Positions 1 through 8,693 of a stretch of DNA of 64,000 nt are shown piece by piece. The notes beneath the pieces were generated by a model that was not told where the DNA came from, made no database searches, and worked only from the letters and a program-made list of their open reading frames with translations. The stretch lies in assembly GCA_027493875.1 (NCBI GenBank), contig JAOSJX010000025.1, positions 62,001 through 126,000 of the forward strand, read 5' to 3'. The DNA is from Deltaproteobacteria bacterium. GTDB taxonomy: Bacteria; Lernaellota; Lernaellaia; JACKCT01. The position numbers and the translations under genes were made by a program. The first letter of the stretch is position 1, and the number at the start of each line of letters is the position of its first letter.

Positions 1-769
1 GGCGGCCGGCAGGCTGTTTATCAAGGTCCGCGGTTGGAAGCCTTGAAGAAGGCGGTTTGCGAAAACCCGGACGCCACGCTCGAAGAACTGCTGGCAGCCA
101 CGGGCGGCCACGGCAGCATCATGGCCGTTCATCGGGCGCTGGGCCGTTTGGGCTGCCGCCGAAAAAAAGTCACTCCGCGCCCGTGAGCAGGACCGTCCCG
201 ACGTCCAAGCCCGGCGGAAGGCTTGGCGCCAAGAAACGGACGGGATCGACTCGTCGCACCTGATTTTTCTGGACGAGAGCGGCGCCAAGACCAACATGAC
301 CCGGCTTTACGGGCGCGCCTTCGACGGAGGGCGCGTGGTGGATGCGTCGCCGCACGGGCATTGGAACACGACCACCATGATCTCGGCGCTGTGGTTCAAC
401 GGACAAACGGTCGATTGGGTCATCGACGGGGCCACCGACGGCGCCGCATTCGAGACGTACATCGAGCATGTCCTGGCACCGAGGCTGCGGGCGGGCGACG
501 TGGTGGTGATGGACAACCTCGCGCCACACAAGAGCCCGGCGGTGACGCACCTCATCGAGGCGGTCGGAGCGCAGGTGCGTTACCTGCCGCCGTACAGTCC
601 CGATCTCAATCCCATCGAGAAGATGTGGTCCAAGATCAAAGCATATCTCCGCAAGGTCAAAGCCCGAACCCTCGACGCACTTTTCCGCGCCATCGGCGAA
701 GCTCTCCGCACCGTCACCGCCGACGACGCTTTCGGGTGGTTCAAATCATGTGGCTACATGCAACCGTGA
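1..769 (+). CDS. IS630-family transposase (5' truncated by window edge, frameshifted)
   Basis: DDE transposase of the IS630/Tc1 type, which inserts at TA dinucleotides. Frame 1 (1-186) gives the helix-turn-helix N-terminal part with a GSHGSI...HRALGRLG stretch. The catalytic half is in frame 2, entered near 161-170, with [15 protein letters not shown] and [10 protein letters not shown] carrying the D, D and E residues. It ends at 767-769. The frames meet at a run of seven A (162-168); removing one A gives a continuous product reading [13 protein letters not shown], a typical IS630 linker. Some IS630 members use two frames, so this may be programmed or an indel. The true start and left inverted repeat lie outside the window, and I could not identify the right end with confidence. 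Confidence 0.85.
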
Positions 770-819
770 AGTGCTCTAGGTTTTTCGCCCAACGGAAAAC
801 GAACAGCGAGATCGCTCAC

Positions 820-854
820 AATAAATAGGTATGCTGTCCCCCTATTTATTTTTT
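820..854. terminator. Bidirectional stem-loop terminator or mobile palindrome
   Basis: A perfect 10-bp inverted repeat (AATAAATAGG at 820-829, CCTATTTATT at 841-850) with an 11-nt loop is followed by T residues on the plus strand and has an A/T-rich stem on the minus strand. It lies between the convergent transposase and the phosphohydrolase gene, so it can end both transcripts. The sequence also resembles dispersed REP-like palindromes, so it may be an inserted repeat. Confidence 0.55.
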
Positions 855-861
855 AATCGCT

Positions 862-2514
862 CTAGACGAGATAGCCGAGTCCTTCGAGGCGTTCGAGGAC
901 GCGCGTCATGTCCGGCGACGCGGCGGCGGGATCGAAGGGCGTGCGGGCGGCGGCGGCCGGGCCGGGGATGACGGGACGCGTTTTGAGAAAGTCGTCGTGC
1001 AATAAATTTTCGGCGACGCCGCCGTCGAGGTTCGCGGGCACCGGGGCGCCGAGCAGATGCAGCGCCGTGGCGGCGATTTGCGTGATGGATGAGTCCTTCG
1101 CTTCGCCGCGCCGCGCGGCGGGGCCGCGCAGTCCGACGATCCCGTGCAGGCGGTGATTGCCCGTGTGCCCGACGACGACGGGGCCGACGACGTCGCCCGA
1201 AAAAAATTCCGTCGCGCCGCGCGTCATATAGGCGTAGTCGCGGAAGGCGACAATGATGTCCGGCGCTCGTTCCAGCGCGCGGCCCCAATAGAGATCCTCG
1301 CGCCGCGCGGCCATGGTCACGAGCGGCTCGCCGTCCTCGGGATGGCGCAGTTCCGATAACCGCCCGAGCAAGTCGTCGCGCACCTCTTCGTACTCGCGGC
1401 CGGGGTCGACGGCGCCGTGCGGTTCGCGTCCGCGCAAATTGATCCACAGGTTTCCGAACAAGCCGGACGCGTAGGCGCGCGTGCGCGTCCAATCCACGGT
1501 GTCCCAGGTTTTGTAGCGCGGGTCGATACGGCCGGCGCGGATGTCATCGTCGTTCGGCAGCGGCGTGGGGTCGCCGCGGTGGAGTTTCCGGTGCCACGCG
1601 TGACGCGGATCGTCGCCCTCCGGCAACGGCGGCGGCTGAAACGCGCGCACTTTTTGCGGATCGAACGAAAGAAATCCGTTGTCGACGAGCCACGCGTTCA
1701 GGTACACGTCGCCCTGCAGATCGCCGAAGCCGTGGTCGGAAACCAGCAACAGATGATCCTCCGGGCGCAATCGTTCCATGTAGTCGCCGAGGCAACCGTC
1801 GAGGCGGCGCGCAATGTCGAAGATGGCCTCGCCGTGGTCGGTATGCGTTCCGGGGTTGGCGCGATGGTCGGCGGTGAGTTCGTGCCAGAAGGCGTGCTGC
1901 ACGCGGTCGAGCGCGACGTACACGGCGAAAAAGAGATCGACGGGGCGGTGGTCGAACAGGCGCAGGTACGCGGCGTGCCGCGCTTCAAGCATGGAACGGA
2001 CGTCGGCGACGAAGCGGTCCTTATCGTCGTACCAGTGCACCATCGTGTCGATGACGTAACCGTCCAGGGCGTGCGCGAGATCCGGCGGGTAGAAAGCGCC
2101 GGGCGTATCGAGCGCCGGCGTGTGCATGCCGCCCACGGCGTAGCCGCGCACGGGGTCCACGGGAAACGACAGCGGAATGTTGAGCGCGGCGCAGGTCAGC
2201 GGTTCGGGGAGCATTTCGAACATCGTCGGCGCGAGGCGGTCGCGGCTCGTGGCGAGGCGGATGGCGTACGATCCGTCTTCGCGCATCCCGAAATCGAAAA
2301 TACCATGGCGGCCGGGGTTGACGCCGGTGGTCATGCTCGTCCACGCCTGCGGCGTGAGCGGATGCGTGGTGGATTCGAGGCGGCCGAACGCGCCTTCGCG
2401 CATGAGGCGCGCGATGTTGGGCAGATAGCCCGCGCGGGCCCAGGGAAAGATCAGATCCGGATCGGCTCCGTCCATTCCGAACACGACGACACGCGGCACG
2501 GATTCCCCTTTCAC
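862..2514 (-). CDS. AlkP-superfamily phosphodiesterase/phosphohydrolase
   Basis: A 550-residue member of the type I phosphodiesterase/nucleotide pyrophosphatase branch of the alkaline phosphatase superfamily. The N-terminal GMDGADPDL supplies the first metal-binding Asp. TTHPLTPQAWTSMTTG holds the likely Thr nucleophile region, VSDHGFGD gives the Asp-His metal pair near residue 260, and GHTGNHRLHG near residue 457 gives the late His. No signal peptide is visible, so it is probably cytoplasmic. The start is GTG at 2514, which overlaps the upstream stop as GTGA and indicates translational coupling; a second GTG five codons later is possible. It is the last gene of an operon with two SGNH hydrolases and a radical SAM enzyme. 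The substrate is unknown. Confidence 0.85.
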   Translation of the reverse strand: MKGESVPRVVVFGMDGADPDLIFPWARAGYLPNIARLMREGAFGRLESTTHPLTPQAWTSMTTGVNPGRHGIFDFGMREDGSYAIRLATSRDRLAPTMFEMLPEPLTCAALNIPLSFPVDPVRGYAVGGMHTPALDTPGAFYPPDLAHALDGYVIDTMVHWYDDKDRFVADVRSMLEARHAAYLRLFDHRPVDLFFAVYVALDRVQHAFWHELTADHRANPGTHTDHGEAIFDIARRLDGCLGDYMERLRPEDHLLLVSDHGFGDLQGDVYLNAWLVDNGFLSFDPQKVRAFQPPPLPEGDDPRHAWHRKLHRGDPTPLPNDDDIRAGRIDPRYKTWDTVDWTRTRAYASGLFGNLWINLRGREPHGAVDPGREYEEVRDDLLGRLSELRHPEDGEPLVTMAARREDLYWGRALERAPDIIVAFRDYAYMTRGATEFFSGDVVGPVVVGHTGNHRLHGIVGLRGPAARRGEAKDSSITQIAATALHLLGAPVPANLDGGVAENLLHDDFLKTRPVIPGPAAAARTPFDPAAASPDMTRVLERLEGLGYLV

Positions 2515-3476
2515 GAATTCGGTTCCGCCCCGGAGTTTCCCGGCTTCGGTGAGGCAACGTCAAGATCGGGCAACAGACTGTCCGCGACGAGGCGCGCGAC
2601 GATCGCGTACCCCTCGGCGTTGGGGTGCCAACCGTCTTCGGAGACAAAGGTGTCGAGCGCGTTGCGCGACATGCCCAGCTTCCAGGCGTCGATGAGCGGC
2701 GCGTTGGATTCGGCGGCAGCCTCGGTGATCCCCCATGCTCACGGGGTGACGGCAATCGTGATAGCGCAGCAGATATGGGCGAACGTTGCGTTCGCGCGCC
2801 AGCGCGACGACGGCTTTGAGGTTGGCCTTCAACACGTCGGCGTAACGGCGACCGTTTTTGAGGTAGCTTTCGACGGAACGATCGCTGTCCCACGCCTCCC
2901 GGGGTTCGGCGAAAAAACGGCCGGCGCGGATCGGACCGCGGCCGAGCGCGATCTTTACGAAGCGGTAAACGCGCAGCCCGGAAACGGCGCGGTCGAGTCC
3001 TTCCAACGGGTCTTCGCCCGCCAGCGATGCCAGCCAGTGATGATTCCACTGATCGTTGACGCCCGCGGCGAGGACCAGCACGTCGGGGGGATTTTCGGGC
3101 TGTTCAATTCTTTGCGCACAACCCAAAGGATCTCCGCGCTGTTCTTCCCCGGCAGGCCGAGATTGACGACTTCCGCGCGGCCGTCGCGGAGTCGATCGTT
3201 CAGGATCCGTTCCAACCGGTCGGGATAGCTTTCCCCGGTCGGGGCACCGATCCCGAACGTGAACGAATCGCCGACGCACAGCACCTTCAGCGCGTCACGG
3301 CGCGAAAACGCGCCGGTGGACGAAGCCATCTGCCGCACGTAGACGGCGGCGCCGGCGCGGAGAAACACTTCAAGCCAAACGAGCGCCACGACAATGCCGA
3401 AGGCGAGCGCGGCGCCCGCGGCGGCCGGACGCTCCGTCACCACCCGAACAATCCGAATTCGCGAGAGGGCGGACAT
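2511..3476 (-). CDS. Membrane-anchored SGNH/GDSL hydrolase (two compensating frameshifts)
   Basis: SGNH-fold esterase or acyl-hydrolase of about 321 residues. A single N-terminal membrane segment (about residues 20-40) is followed by CVGDSFTFGIG (block I Ser), a GKNSAEIL segment, LAAGVNDQWN (block III Asn) and EDGWHPNAEG (block V Asp/His). These blocks lie in three reading frames: breaks fall at a G6/C6 run near 3085-3090 and at a C5 run near 2729-2733. The two shifts compensate, so the start at 3476 and the stop at 2511 are in the same frame. This suggests assembly indels. The start lies 9 nt after the stop of a paralogue, and the stop overlaps the next start. It probably acts on acylated surface glycans, but the substrate is inferred only from the fold. 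Confidence 0.75.
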
Positions 3477-3485
3477 CTTGAAATC

Positions 3486-4462
3486 CTACTGAGGGGCGGT
3501 GTTCGTTCCGGCCGGCTTCGACGCCCGGCGCTGTTGGTCCTGGAGGAGAACCGCCCCGATTCGCTCGCCGAGGACGCGATTCCCCGCGGCGTTGGGATGC
3601 CATCCGTCCTCGCCGATCAGGGCGTCGAACTGATCTCGCGGGCCGCCGAAGTCGATCAGGTTGAGCATCGGCGCGCCGGTCCCGGCGGCGGCTTCGCGAT
3701 AGGCGATCTGAATATTCTCGTGGCACGCGTGATAATGGACGAGATAGGGCCGCACGCCGCGATCGCGGGCGATCCTGACCATGGCGACAAGATTGCGCCG
3801 CAATATGTCCTGGTAGGCCCGCGCGTTGGTTTCGTAGTCGCTCCACAGGGCCGGCCAATCCAGGCTTTCCTCTTTGGGCGGCGCGGCGAAAACCGCCCCG
3901 CGCGCACCGGCCCCTGCCCGAAAGCGATCTTGGCGAACCGCAGCGCGCGCAAGCCGGCCACACGGTCCACCTTCGCCGGAAAGCCTTCGTCCGGAATTTT
4001 CTCGGCCCAGTGGCGGTTCCACGTGTCGTTGACCCCGGCGGCGATGAGGACCAGATCGGGCTTGATCCGGTCGCGGTTCAGGGCGCGTTCGAGCATCCAG
4101 AGAATCTCGGCGCTGTTGCGCGAGGGGAGGCCGCGGTTCACGACTTCCACGGCGCGCGGGCGAAGACGGTCCGCGAGAAAATTCTGGAGGTAGACCGGAT
4201 AGGTTTCGTCCTCCTCGACACCGAGGCCGAACGTAAACGAGTCGCCGACGCACAGGATTTTCAGGGCATCGGCGCGCGTGAACTGTTGGGCGGGATGCGC
4301 CATGCGGCGCATGTGCGCCCAGGCGACCGTGCGGAGCGCGGCCTCCATCATCGCCAAGCCGACGATCGTCCCGAGAAGAACCGCGCCGAGGCCGGCCGAG
4401 GGACGGCGCCGGATGACGCCTAAAAATCGGCCGAGCCGGTATTCTTTGAGAAAGCGGACCAC
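3486..4462 (-). CDS. Membrane-anchored SGNH/GDSL hydrolase, paralogue (frameshifted)
   Basis: Close paralogue of the next gene downstream. It has an N-terminal basic segment, one membrane helix (about residues 24-46), CVGDSFTFGLG with the nucleophilic Ser, NRGLPSRNSAEIL, LIAAGVNDTWN and EDGWHPNAAGN. The frame changes at an A4 run near 3889-3892, where one missing base restores GRFFAAPPKEES. The product is about 325 residues. Tandem duplication of an anchored SGNH hydrolase is common in loci that add or remove acetyl groups on polysaccharides, but nothing here proves a substrate. It starts 31 nt after the radical SAM gene and is presumably co-transcribed with it. Confidence 0.78.
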
Positions 4463-4493
4463 ACGTTATTTTAGTTGGTAACGGGGTGATCCG

Positions 4494-6026
4494 TCACGCG
4501 CCGCCGGCGGCCGCGACGGGCCACGCCGGGGCGCCGCGATAGAAGCGGATCATCCCGGAATCGCGCAGCGCGGCGAAGGTCCGCCGGTTGATGTCGTGAT
4601 TGTCGCAACGCAGGCAGCGGTACGTGAAAAGCGGCCGGCCGTCGCGCATCGGGAGGTCTTTGTTTTGGTCGAGTTCGAGCGCCGCGAGGCGGTAACGCTG
4701 ATATTCCTCGCCGTGCCAGAGTTCGCCGATACTTCCCTCGGAGAGATTGCCGAGCGGCTTCACAACGCAGCAAAGTGAAAGGTCGCCGTTGGCTTTGGCG
4801 AGGCCGAGCGCCCAGCCGATGGGGCAGCCGTCCTCGAGGAATTCGTCGGGCGTCCAGTTGTCGGGCGTTTCCTCCGCGGTGGCGACCATGGCCTCGAACG
4901 GCGGCCACAGTTCGATGCCGTTCTCGGCGCATATTTCCTTGCAGCGCGGGAGGTCGCGCATCATGCGTTCGCGGTCGTCGGGACGCAGCGCCATGGGAAA
5001 GTTGTGCTCGTCCACGCGGATGAGCTGCGGGCGGAGGCTGTCGAACCCGAGCCACGCCGCCTGCTCGGCCATGGGGACGAGTTCGTGCGCGTTGGCGCGC
5101 GTCATGACGTGCACGGCCAGCGTGCGCGGAAATGTCGAGCCGCGCTCGCGCCGGTATTCATGCAGATAACGCAGGTTGTTCATGAGCAGGTCGTACTCGG
5201 CCGGCTTCTGTTTCGGGTGCAGCTTGAGAAATACGTCGGCCGTCGCGCCCGAGACGGTGCAGAACATTTCGTCGCAGCCGGCGTCCACCACGCGGCGCGC
5301 GATATCCGGCTTGAGCAGCAGACCATTGGTGAAAAAGTTGACGCGCAGGCCCTTCGCTTTGGCGTATTCGATCATCTCGATGAAGTTCGGGTGTACGGTC
5401 GGCTCGCCGTTGGCAAGAATCGTGACGCCGTCGGTGCCCATGCGCGCGAGATCGTCCACCTGGCGTTTGTAGACGTCGAAGGGCAGGCGTCCTTTGAGAA
5501 ACTCGGCGCCGGGGCGGCGGCCCTTCGCGTGGATGTTGCAGTAGATGCAATCCTCGTTGCAGCGGTTTTCCACCTCGAAGACGAACCAGTGCGGGCCGAC
5601 GAGCGACTGGCGCGTGACGACGCCGAGCAAGCGGAGGACTTCCGCTTCGGTCATGCGTGGCACGAGGGACGCCGCGTGGTCGAGAATGGCGGGCAGTTCG
5701 GCGTCGAGCAACTCCACGCCGACGCCGATTTTGTCGAGCGCGCGGCCGAGCGTTTCGAGGTGCATTTGGAAGCGTTTCGGGAGCGTGGTGACGGGGGAGG
5801 GGTCCAGCGGCGGGACGTTCGCGCGGCACCCGGCCATCACGGCGGCATAGGATGCGATCGGGCCGAGGGCAAAGCAGTTTTCGCGCGTCACACCCACGGC
5901 GAACCGGCGCCCGCCGCGCAGCGCCTGTTCCAACTCCGCGTAGGACCCGGCGCGCCGGGCGATGCGGTCGTGCATCATCGCGCCGTTGCCGTAGAGGTAA
6001 ACGATGTCCTTTTCCAAAACGCGCAT
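4494..6026 (-). CDS. Radical SAM/SPASM domain protein
   Basis: A radical SAM enzyme of about 510 residues. The 4Fe-4S/SAM-binding motif is CNEDCIYCN (CxxxCxxC), followed by ILANGEPTVHP (GGEP-like) and NFFTNGLLL. The C-terminal SPASM-like region carries DGCPIGWALG, LSLCCVVKPLGN and YRCLRCDNHD cysteines for auxiliary clusters. An N-terminal region of about 150 residues precedes the barrel. I chose ATG at 6026 (MRVLEKDIVYLYG) because the preceding 14 residues are low-complexity Arg/Gly; ATG at 6068 is the alternative. It heads the operon with two SGNH hydrolases and an AlkP-type phosphohydrolase. SPASM proteins modify peptides or act in cofactor or glycan chemistry; no precursor peptide gene was seen nearby. 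Confidence 0.85.
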   Translation of the reverse strand: MRVLEKDIVYLYGNGAMMHDRIARRAGSYAELEQALRGGRRFAVGVTRENCFALGPIASYAAVMAGCRANVPPLDPSPVTTLPKRFQMHLETLGRALDKIGVGVELLDAELPAILDHAASLVPRMTEAEVLRLLGVVTRQSLVGPHWFVFEVENRCNEDCIYCNIHAKGRRPGAEFLKGRLPFDVYKRQVDDLARMGTDGVTILANGEPTVHPNFIEMIEYAKAKGLRVNFFTNGLLLKPDIARRVVDAGCDEMFCTVSGATADVFLKLHPKQKPAEYDLLMNNLRYLHEYRRERGSTFPRTLAVHVMTRANAHELVPMAEQAAWLGFDSLRPQLIRVDEHNFPMALRPDDRERMMRDLPRCKEICAENGIELWPPFEAMVATAEETPDNWTPDEFLEDGCPIGWALGLAKANGDLSLCCVVKPLGNLSEGSIGELWHGEEYQRYRLAALELDQNKDLPMRDGRPLFTYRCLRCDNHDINRRTFAALRDSGMIRFYRGAPAWPVAAAGGA

Positions 6027-6162
6027 CCGAACAAGCCTACCACCCCGCGCCCCGCGCGGAAACAGCATTTCCCTATTGTGTGGAGGGACTTACGTGAGTG
6101 GTAAAAGGAACCAATGGGTGGCGGATGACGCGCGCCCCATCAATGCGCTATCGTTTGCGACA

Positions 6163-6399
6163 ATGAAAACCATCAGTGTCACAGGGCTTAGGGCCGATTG
6201 GTCGAATATTCTCGACGAAGTCCAACGGGGGGAACGTTTTACCGTGACGCGGCGCGGAGTACCCATCGCTATTCTTGCTCCTCCGCACGAGGCCGGGAGC
6301 CGGGTCGGCCAAACAATTGAGTTGATGCTCGGCGAGCGGAAAAACCGCCGGCTCGGTGGGATTTCGATTAGAAGATTGGTCGAGGCAGGGCGACGATAG
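6163..6399 (+). CDS. Orphan Phd/YefM-type antitoxin
   Basis: A 78-residue Phd/YefM-fold protein starting MKTISVTGLRADWSNILDEV, with the family pattern of an N-terminal strand-helix, GERFTVTRRGVPIAIL and an Arg-rich C-terminal tail. The ATG at 6163 is chosen because the family starts at this point; upstream in-frame codons would add an unrelated extension. No toxin of the PIN, Doc or RelE type follows: the next gene is convergent. It is either a solitary antitoxin or a remnant. In this family the N-terminus binds DNA and the C-terminus wraps the toxin. Confidence 0.75.
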   Translation: MKTISVTGLRADWSNILDEVQRGERFTVTRRGVPIAILAPPHEAGSRVGQTIELMLGERKNRRLGGISIRRLVEAGRR

Positions 6400-6414
6400 A
6401 GGTTAAACGACGGA

Positions 6415-7143
6415 TCATACCAACGCCGGTTGCAGCGCGACCGTGGGCATCTCGTCCCACGTTCGGCCTTCCAACGTTCGGCCGGTTTTCTTCTTGTTGA
6501 CGCCGCCCCACTGCTTGAAGAAGAACGCCACGCCGGCGTCGCGGCATTGATCGCGGATTTCCGTAACCCATCCCTCATCCATGGGCCGGGCCTTGGGTCC
6601 TGATTCTCCGCCGACGATAACCCAGTCGATGCCGTTGAGCTTGAGATTCGGCAGCGGGCCGATCAGCGGTTCCAGGGACAGAAATTTCACGTGCGCGTTC
6701 GTGGCGCGAAGGTCGTCAATCCGGTGGACGTACTTTTCCGATTCGACGCTGACGCCCATCCAGATATTCGGCTGCCAATCCAGCGTTGGGCTCAGAGACG
6801 CAAGGCGGTCGGATCGTTTCGTCAGCACCTGAAAAACATGCCAATGGGCCCGGCTCATGACGTTGAAGACCTGCGCCACGTACTCCGCGGGAATGTTTTT
6901 GTGAAAAAGATCGCTCATCGAATTGACGAAAATAACCTGCGGCTTTTTCCAGCCGAGCGGGAGTTCGAGCATCTGCGGCTGAAGCGTCAACCGAAAACCG
7001 CGCGCGTAGTTCGGCTGCCCCATCGCTTTCAGCCGCTTCGCCATCCGCTCGGCGTAGCAATGCTTGCAGCCCGGGCTGATCTTCGTGCACCCCGTCACCG
7101 GATTCCACGTCGATTCCGTCCATTCGATCGCCGATTTAGCCAC
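6415..7143 (-). CDS. DUF5131 (phage Gp37/Gp68-like) three-Cys-motif protein
   Basis: A 242-residue protein with the family signature [19 protein letters not shown] near residue 18, containing three cysteines arranged like a radical SAM cluster site. Further conserved segments are [27 protein letters not shown] and [15 protein letters not shown] at 7143 is the start, with AAGGA about 9 nt upstream. It lies 112 nt downstream of tcmP on the same strand, and the two families are known as frequent partners. Function is not established. Many homologues are phage-encoded or in accessory islands, so a nucleic-acid or defence role is possible but is inference. Confidence 0.85.
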   Translation of the reverse strand: MAKSAIEWTESTWNPVTGCTKISPGCKHCYAERMAKRLKAMGQPNYARGFRLTLQPQMLELPLGWKKPQVIFVNSMSDLFHKNIPAEYVAQVFNVMSRAHWHVFQVLTKRSDRLASLSPTLDWQPNIWMGVSVESEKYVHRIDDLRATNAHVKFLSLEPLIGPLPNLKLNGIDWVIVGGESGPKARPMDEGWVTEIRDQCRDAGVAFFFKQWGGVNKKKTGRTLEGRTWDEMPTVALQPALV

Positions 7144-7255
7144 TTACCGAATCCTTCACACGGTGGTTTTCAAACGAGTTCTCAGCGACTTTAGCACTTA
7201 TCTTATTGTGCGGTGTAAGTAGCCGCTAGTAAAGGAGGCCAACTGCCTCACTATC

Positions 7256-8377
7256 CTATATTGGTTTATCGGGAAACGTTGCTCTGACGTGATCAGCAAA
7301 GGTGTTTTTCCTTCTCTTGTCTGCGGGCGGGTCTGTAAGGATCTTCTTCTTTGCTTCAAGGACCTTTAGAATTTCTTTGTAATTAGTTTTGATGAAGCGC
7401 CTACCCACGTTGTGCTCCATATAGATTTCTTCCATGGTCATAGCGCGCCCCGCAAAGTCAGACAATAACATTTTCCCGAGTTGGTCTAACGGTCGGGTTA
7501 ATTCGAATAAGAAAGGCTGTCGCTGAGTTGCGGGATTGTATTCAAAAGAAGCCACTCCTTGGGGGGCGTCGGTGCTTTCTTTAGCCATGATCCCTTTCAT
7601 AATCTCGTATCCACGAAAATGTTTGCTGACGAAGATCAGATGATGACTGGTGCGCTCGCCGTTTTCCCTTTTAAAACAGAACGGAAGCACATAAGCACCA
7701 CCCATTTCCCTAAGCGCTTGGGCAATTTCCTCAACAATCGCCATCTCTCTCTCTGCGGGTGGAAGATCTTCGAGCTTTTCTCGTAGCTGGTCGGCTCTAG
7801 ACTTCCCAAAGAGAGCGTTCATGTGTTCCCTAACTAATTCGTTGCCGAGTCCCATATTAATACGATTATAATTGAAAAAGAAAATGCAATCACAGCCCCA
7901 GTCTTTTAGTACAGAATTTACTAAGCGGAGAGAAAGGCCTTTGTACCCCCACGGGTCTACGAAAAATAGCGTCGGCACTAAATGCATTTCTTCGAACATC
8001 TTGACGATTTCTGATCCGACTTCCTCATTAAAGATATTCGGTCTATGTTTCATTTTTTCGATACCTGGGATGGCGTTAATCGCTTTGTCGAGTGAGCCGG
8101 TGTGGTCCGAGTCTTTATCATTGAGTAAGCAGACGAGCATTTCGCACATGTCAGGATCGTCGAGAGCTTGCTCAATGATTTTGACGGGCGTGGATTTCGT
8201 CCCATCTTCATAACGTCCCGGTCCAGCAAACAAATCAATGTAAGCAATTCTACCTGGTTTAATTTTTGCGCTTGGTATTATTACCTTGGCCCATGCCCAA
8301 AAATATTTCGCTACAATTGTGGCCTTTACCCTCGACTGCTCCGCGGGCATACCAAAAAAACTATCATTGACGGGCAA
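7256..8377 (-). CDS. tcmP: Three-Cys-motif partner protein TcmP
   Basis: A 373-residue protein matching TcmP, the usual neighbour of DUF5131 proteins. YIDLFAGPGRYEDG near residue 46 resembles methyltransferase motif I, and FFVDPWGYKGLS near residue 138 resembles the DPPY-like motif IV. The C-terminal 100 residues look like a winged-helix region. The probable start is TTG at 8377 because AAGGAG sits 8 nt upstream; an ATG nine codons later lacks such a site. Base composition is visibly AT-richer, with more Lys/Ile/Asn codons than its neighbours, which suggests horizontal acquisition. Enzymatic activity is not known for the family. Confidence 0.85.
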   Translation of the reverse strand: MPVNDSFFGMPAEQSRVKATIVAKYFWAWAKVIIPSAKIKPGRIAYIDLFAGPGRYEDGTKSTPVKIIEQALDDPDMCEMLVCLLNDKDSDHTGSLDKAINAIPGIEKMKHRPNIFNEEVGSEIVKMFEEMHLVPTLFFVDPWGYKGLSLRLVNSVLKDWGCDCIFFFNYNRINMGLGNELVREHMNALFGKSRADQLREKLEDLPPAEREMAIVEEIAQALREMGGAYVLPFCFKRENGERTSHHLIFVSKHFRGYEIMKGIMAKESTDAPQGVASFEYNPATQRQPFLFELTRPLDQLGKMLLSDFAGRAMTMEEIYMEHNVGRRFIKTNYKEILKVLEAKKKILTDPPADKRRKNTFADHVRATFPDKPI

Positions 8378-8693
8378 GCCTCATTCTCCTTCTTCGAGTG
8401 TCGAAATTCCGCTCACTCACCTCAGTTTGACCAATTTATTATCGCGTTATTTTATTAAAAGCCATATTGCGGATTTGCCAAACAAAAGAAGACATGAAGG
8501 GTGTTTTAAATCATGGCGTGACTGCAGATCTTAAAGGTTTTGTTGCTTTTTTGGAGCAACGGAGGGGCGGATCTAATTTTTGGTATTTCCACGGGGCGTC
8601 ACGCAACTAAATTTACATTGCGACTAGGAAGCGGCCGCCAACTCCACAATGTGCTTTGTGGAAAAGTCCCAAAAGAGGGTAAGGGACGGAGCA
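8378..8693. other. AT-rich intergenic region between tcmP and ileS
   Basis: About 316 nt without a convincing gene. It holds the tcmP ribosome binding site (near 8386-8391), a short hairpin GTTGCT/AGCAAC near 8539-8557 and another, CCACAA/TTGTGG, near 8644-8662 just downstream of ileS. Neither has a clear U-run. Composition changes from AT-rich to GC-rich near 8600, which probably marks the edge of the acquired segment. Confidence 0.45.
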
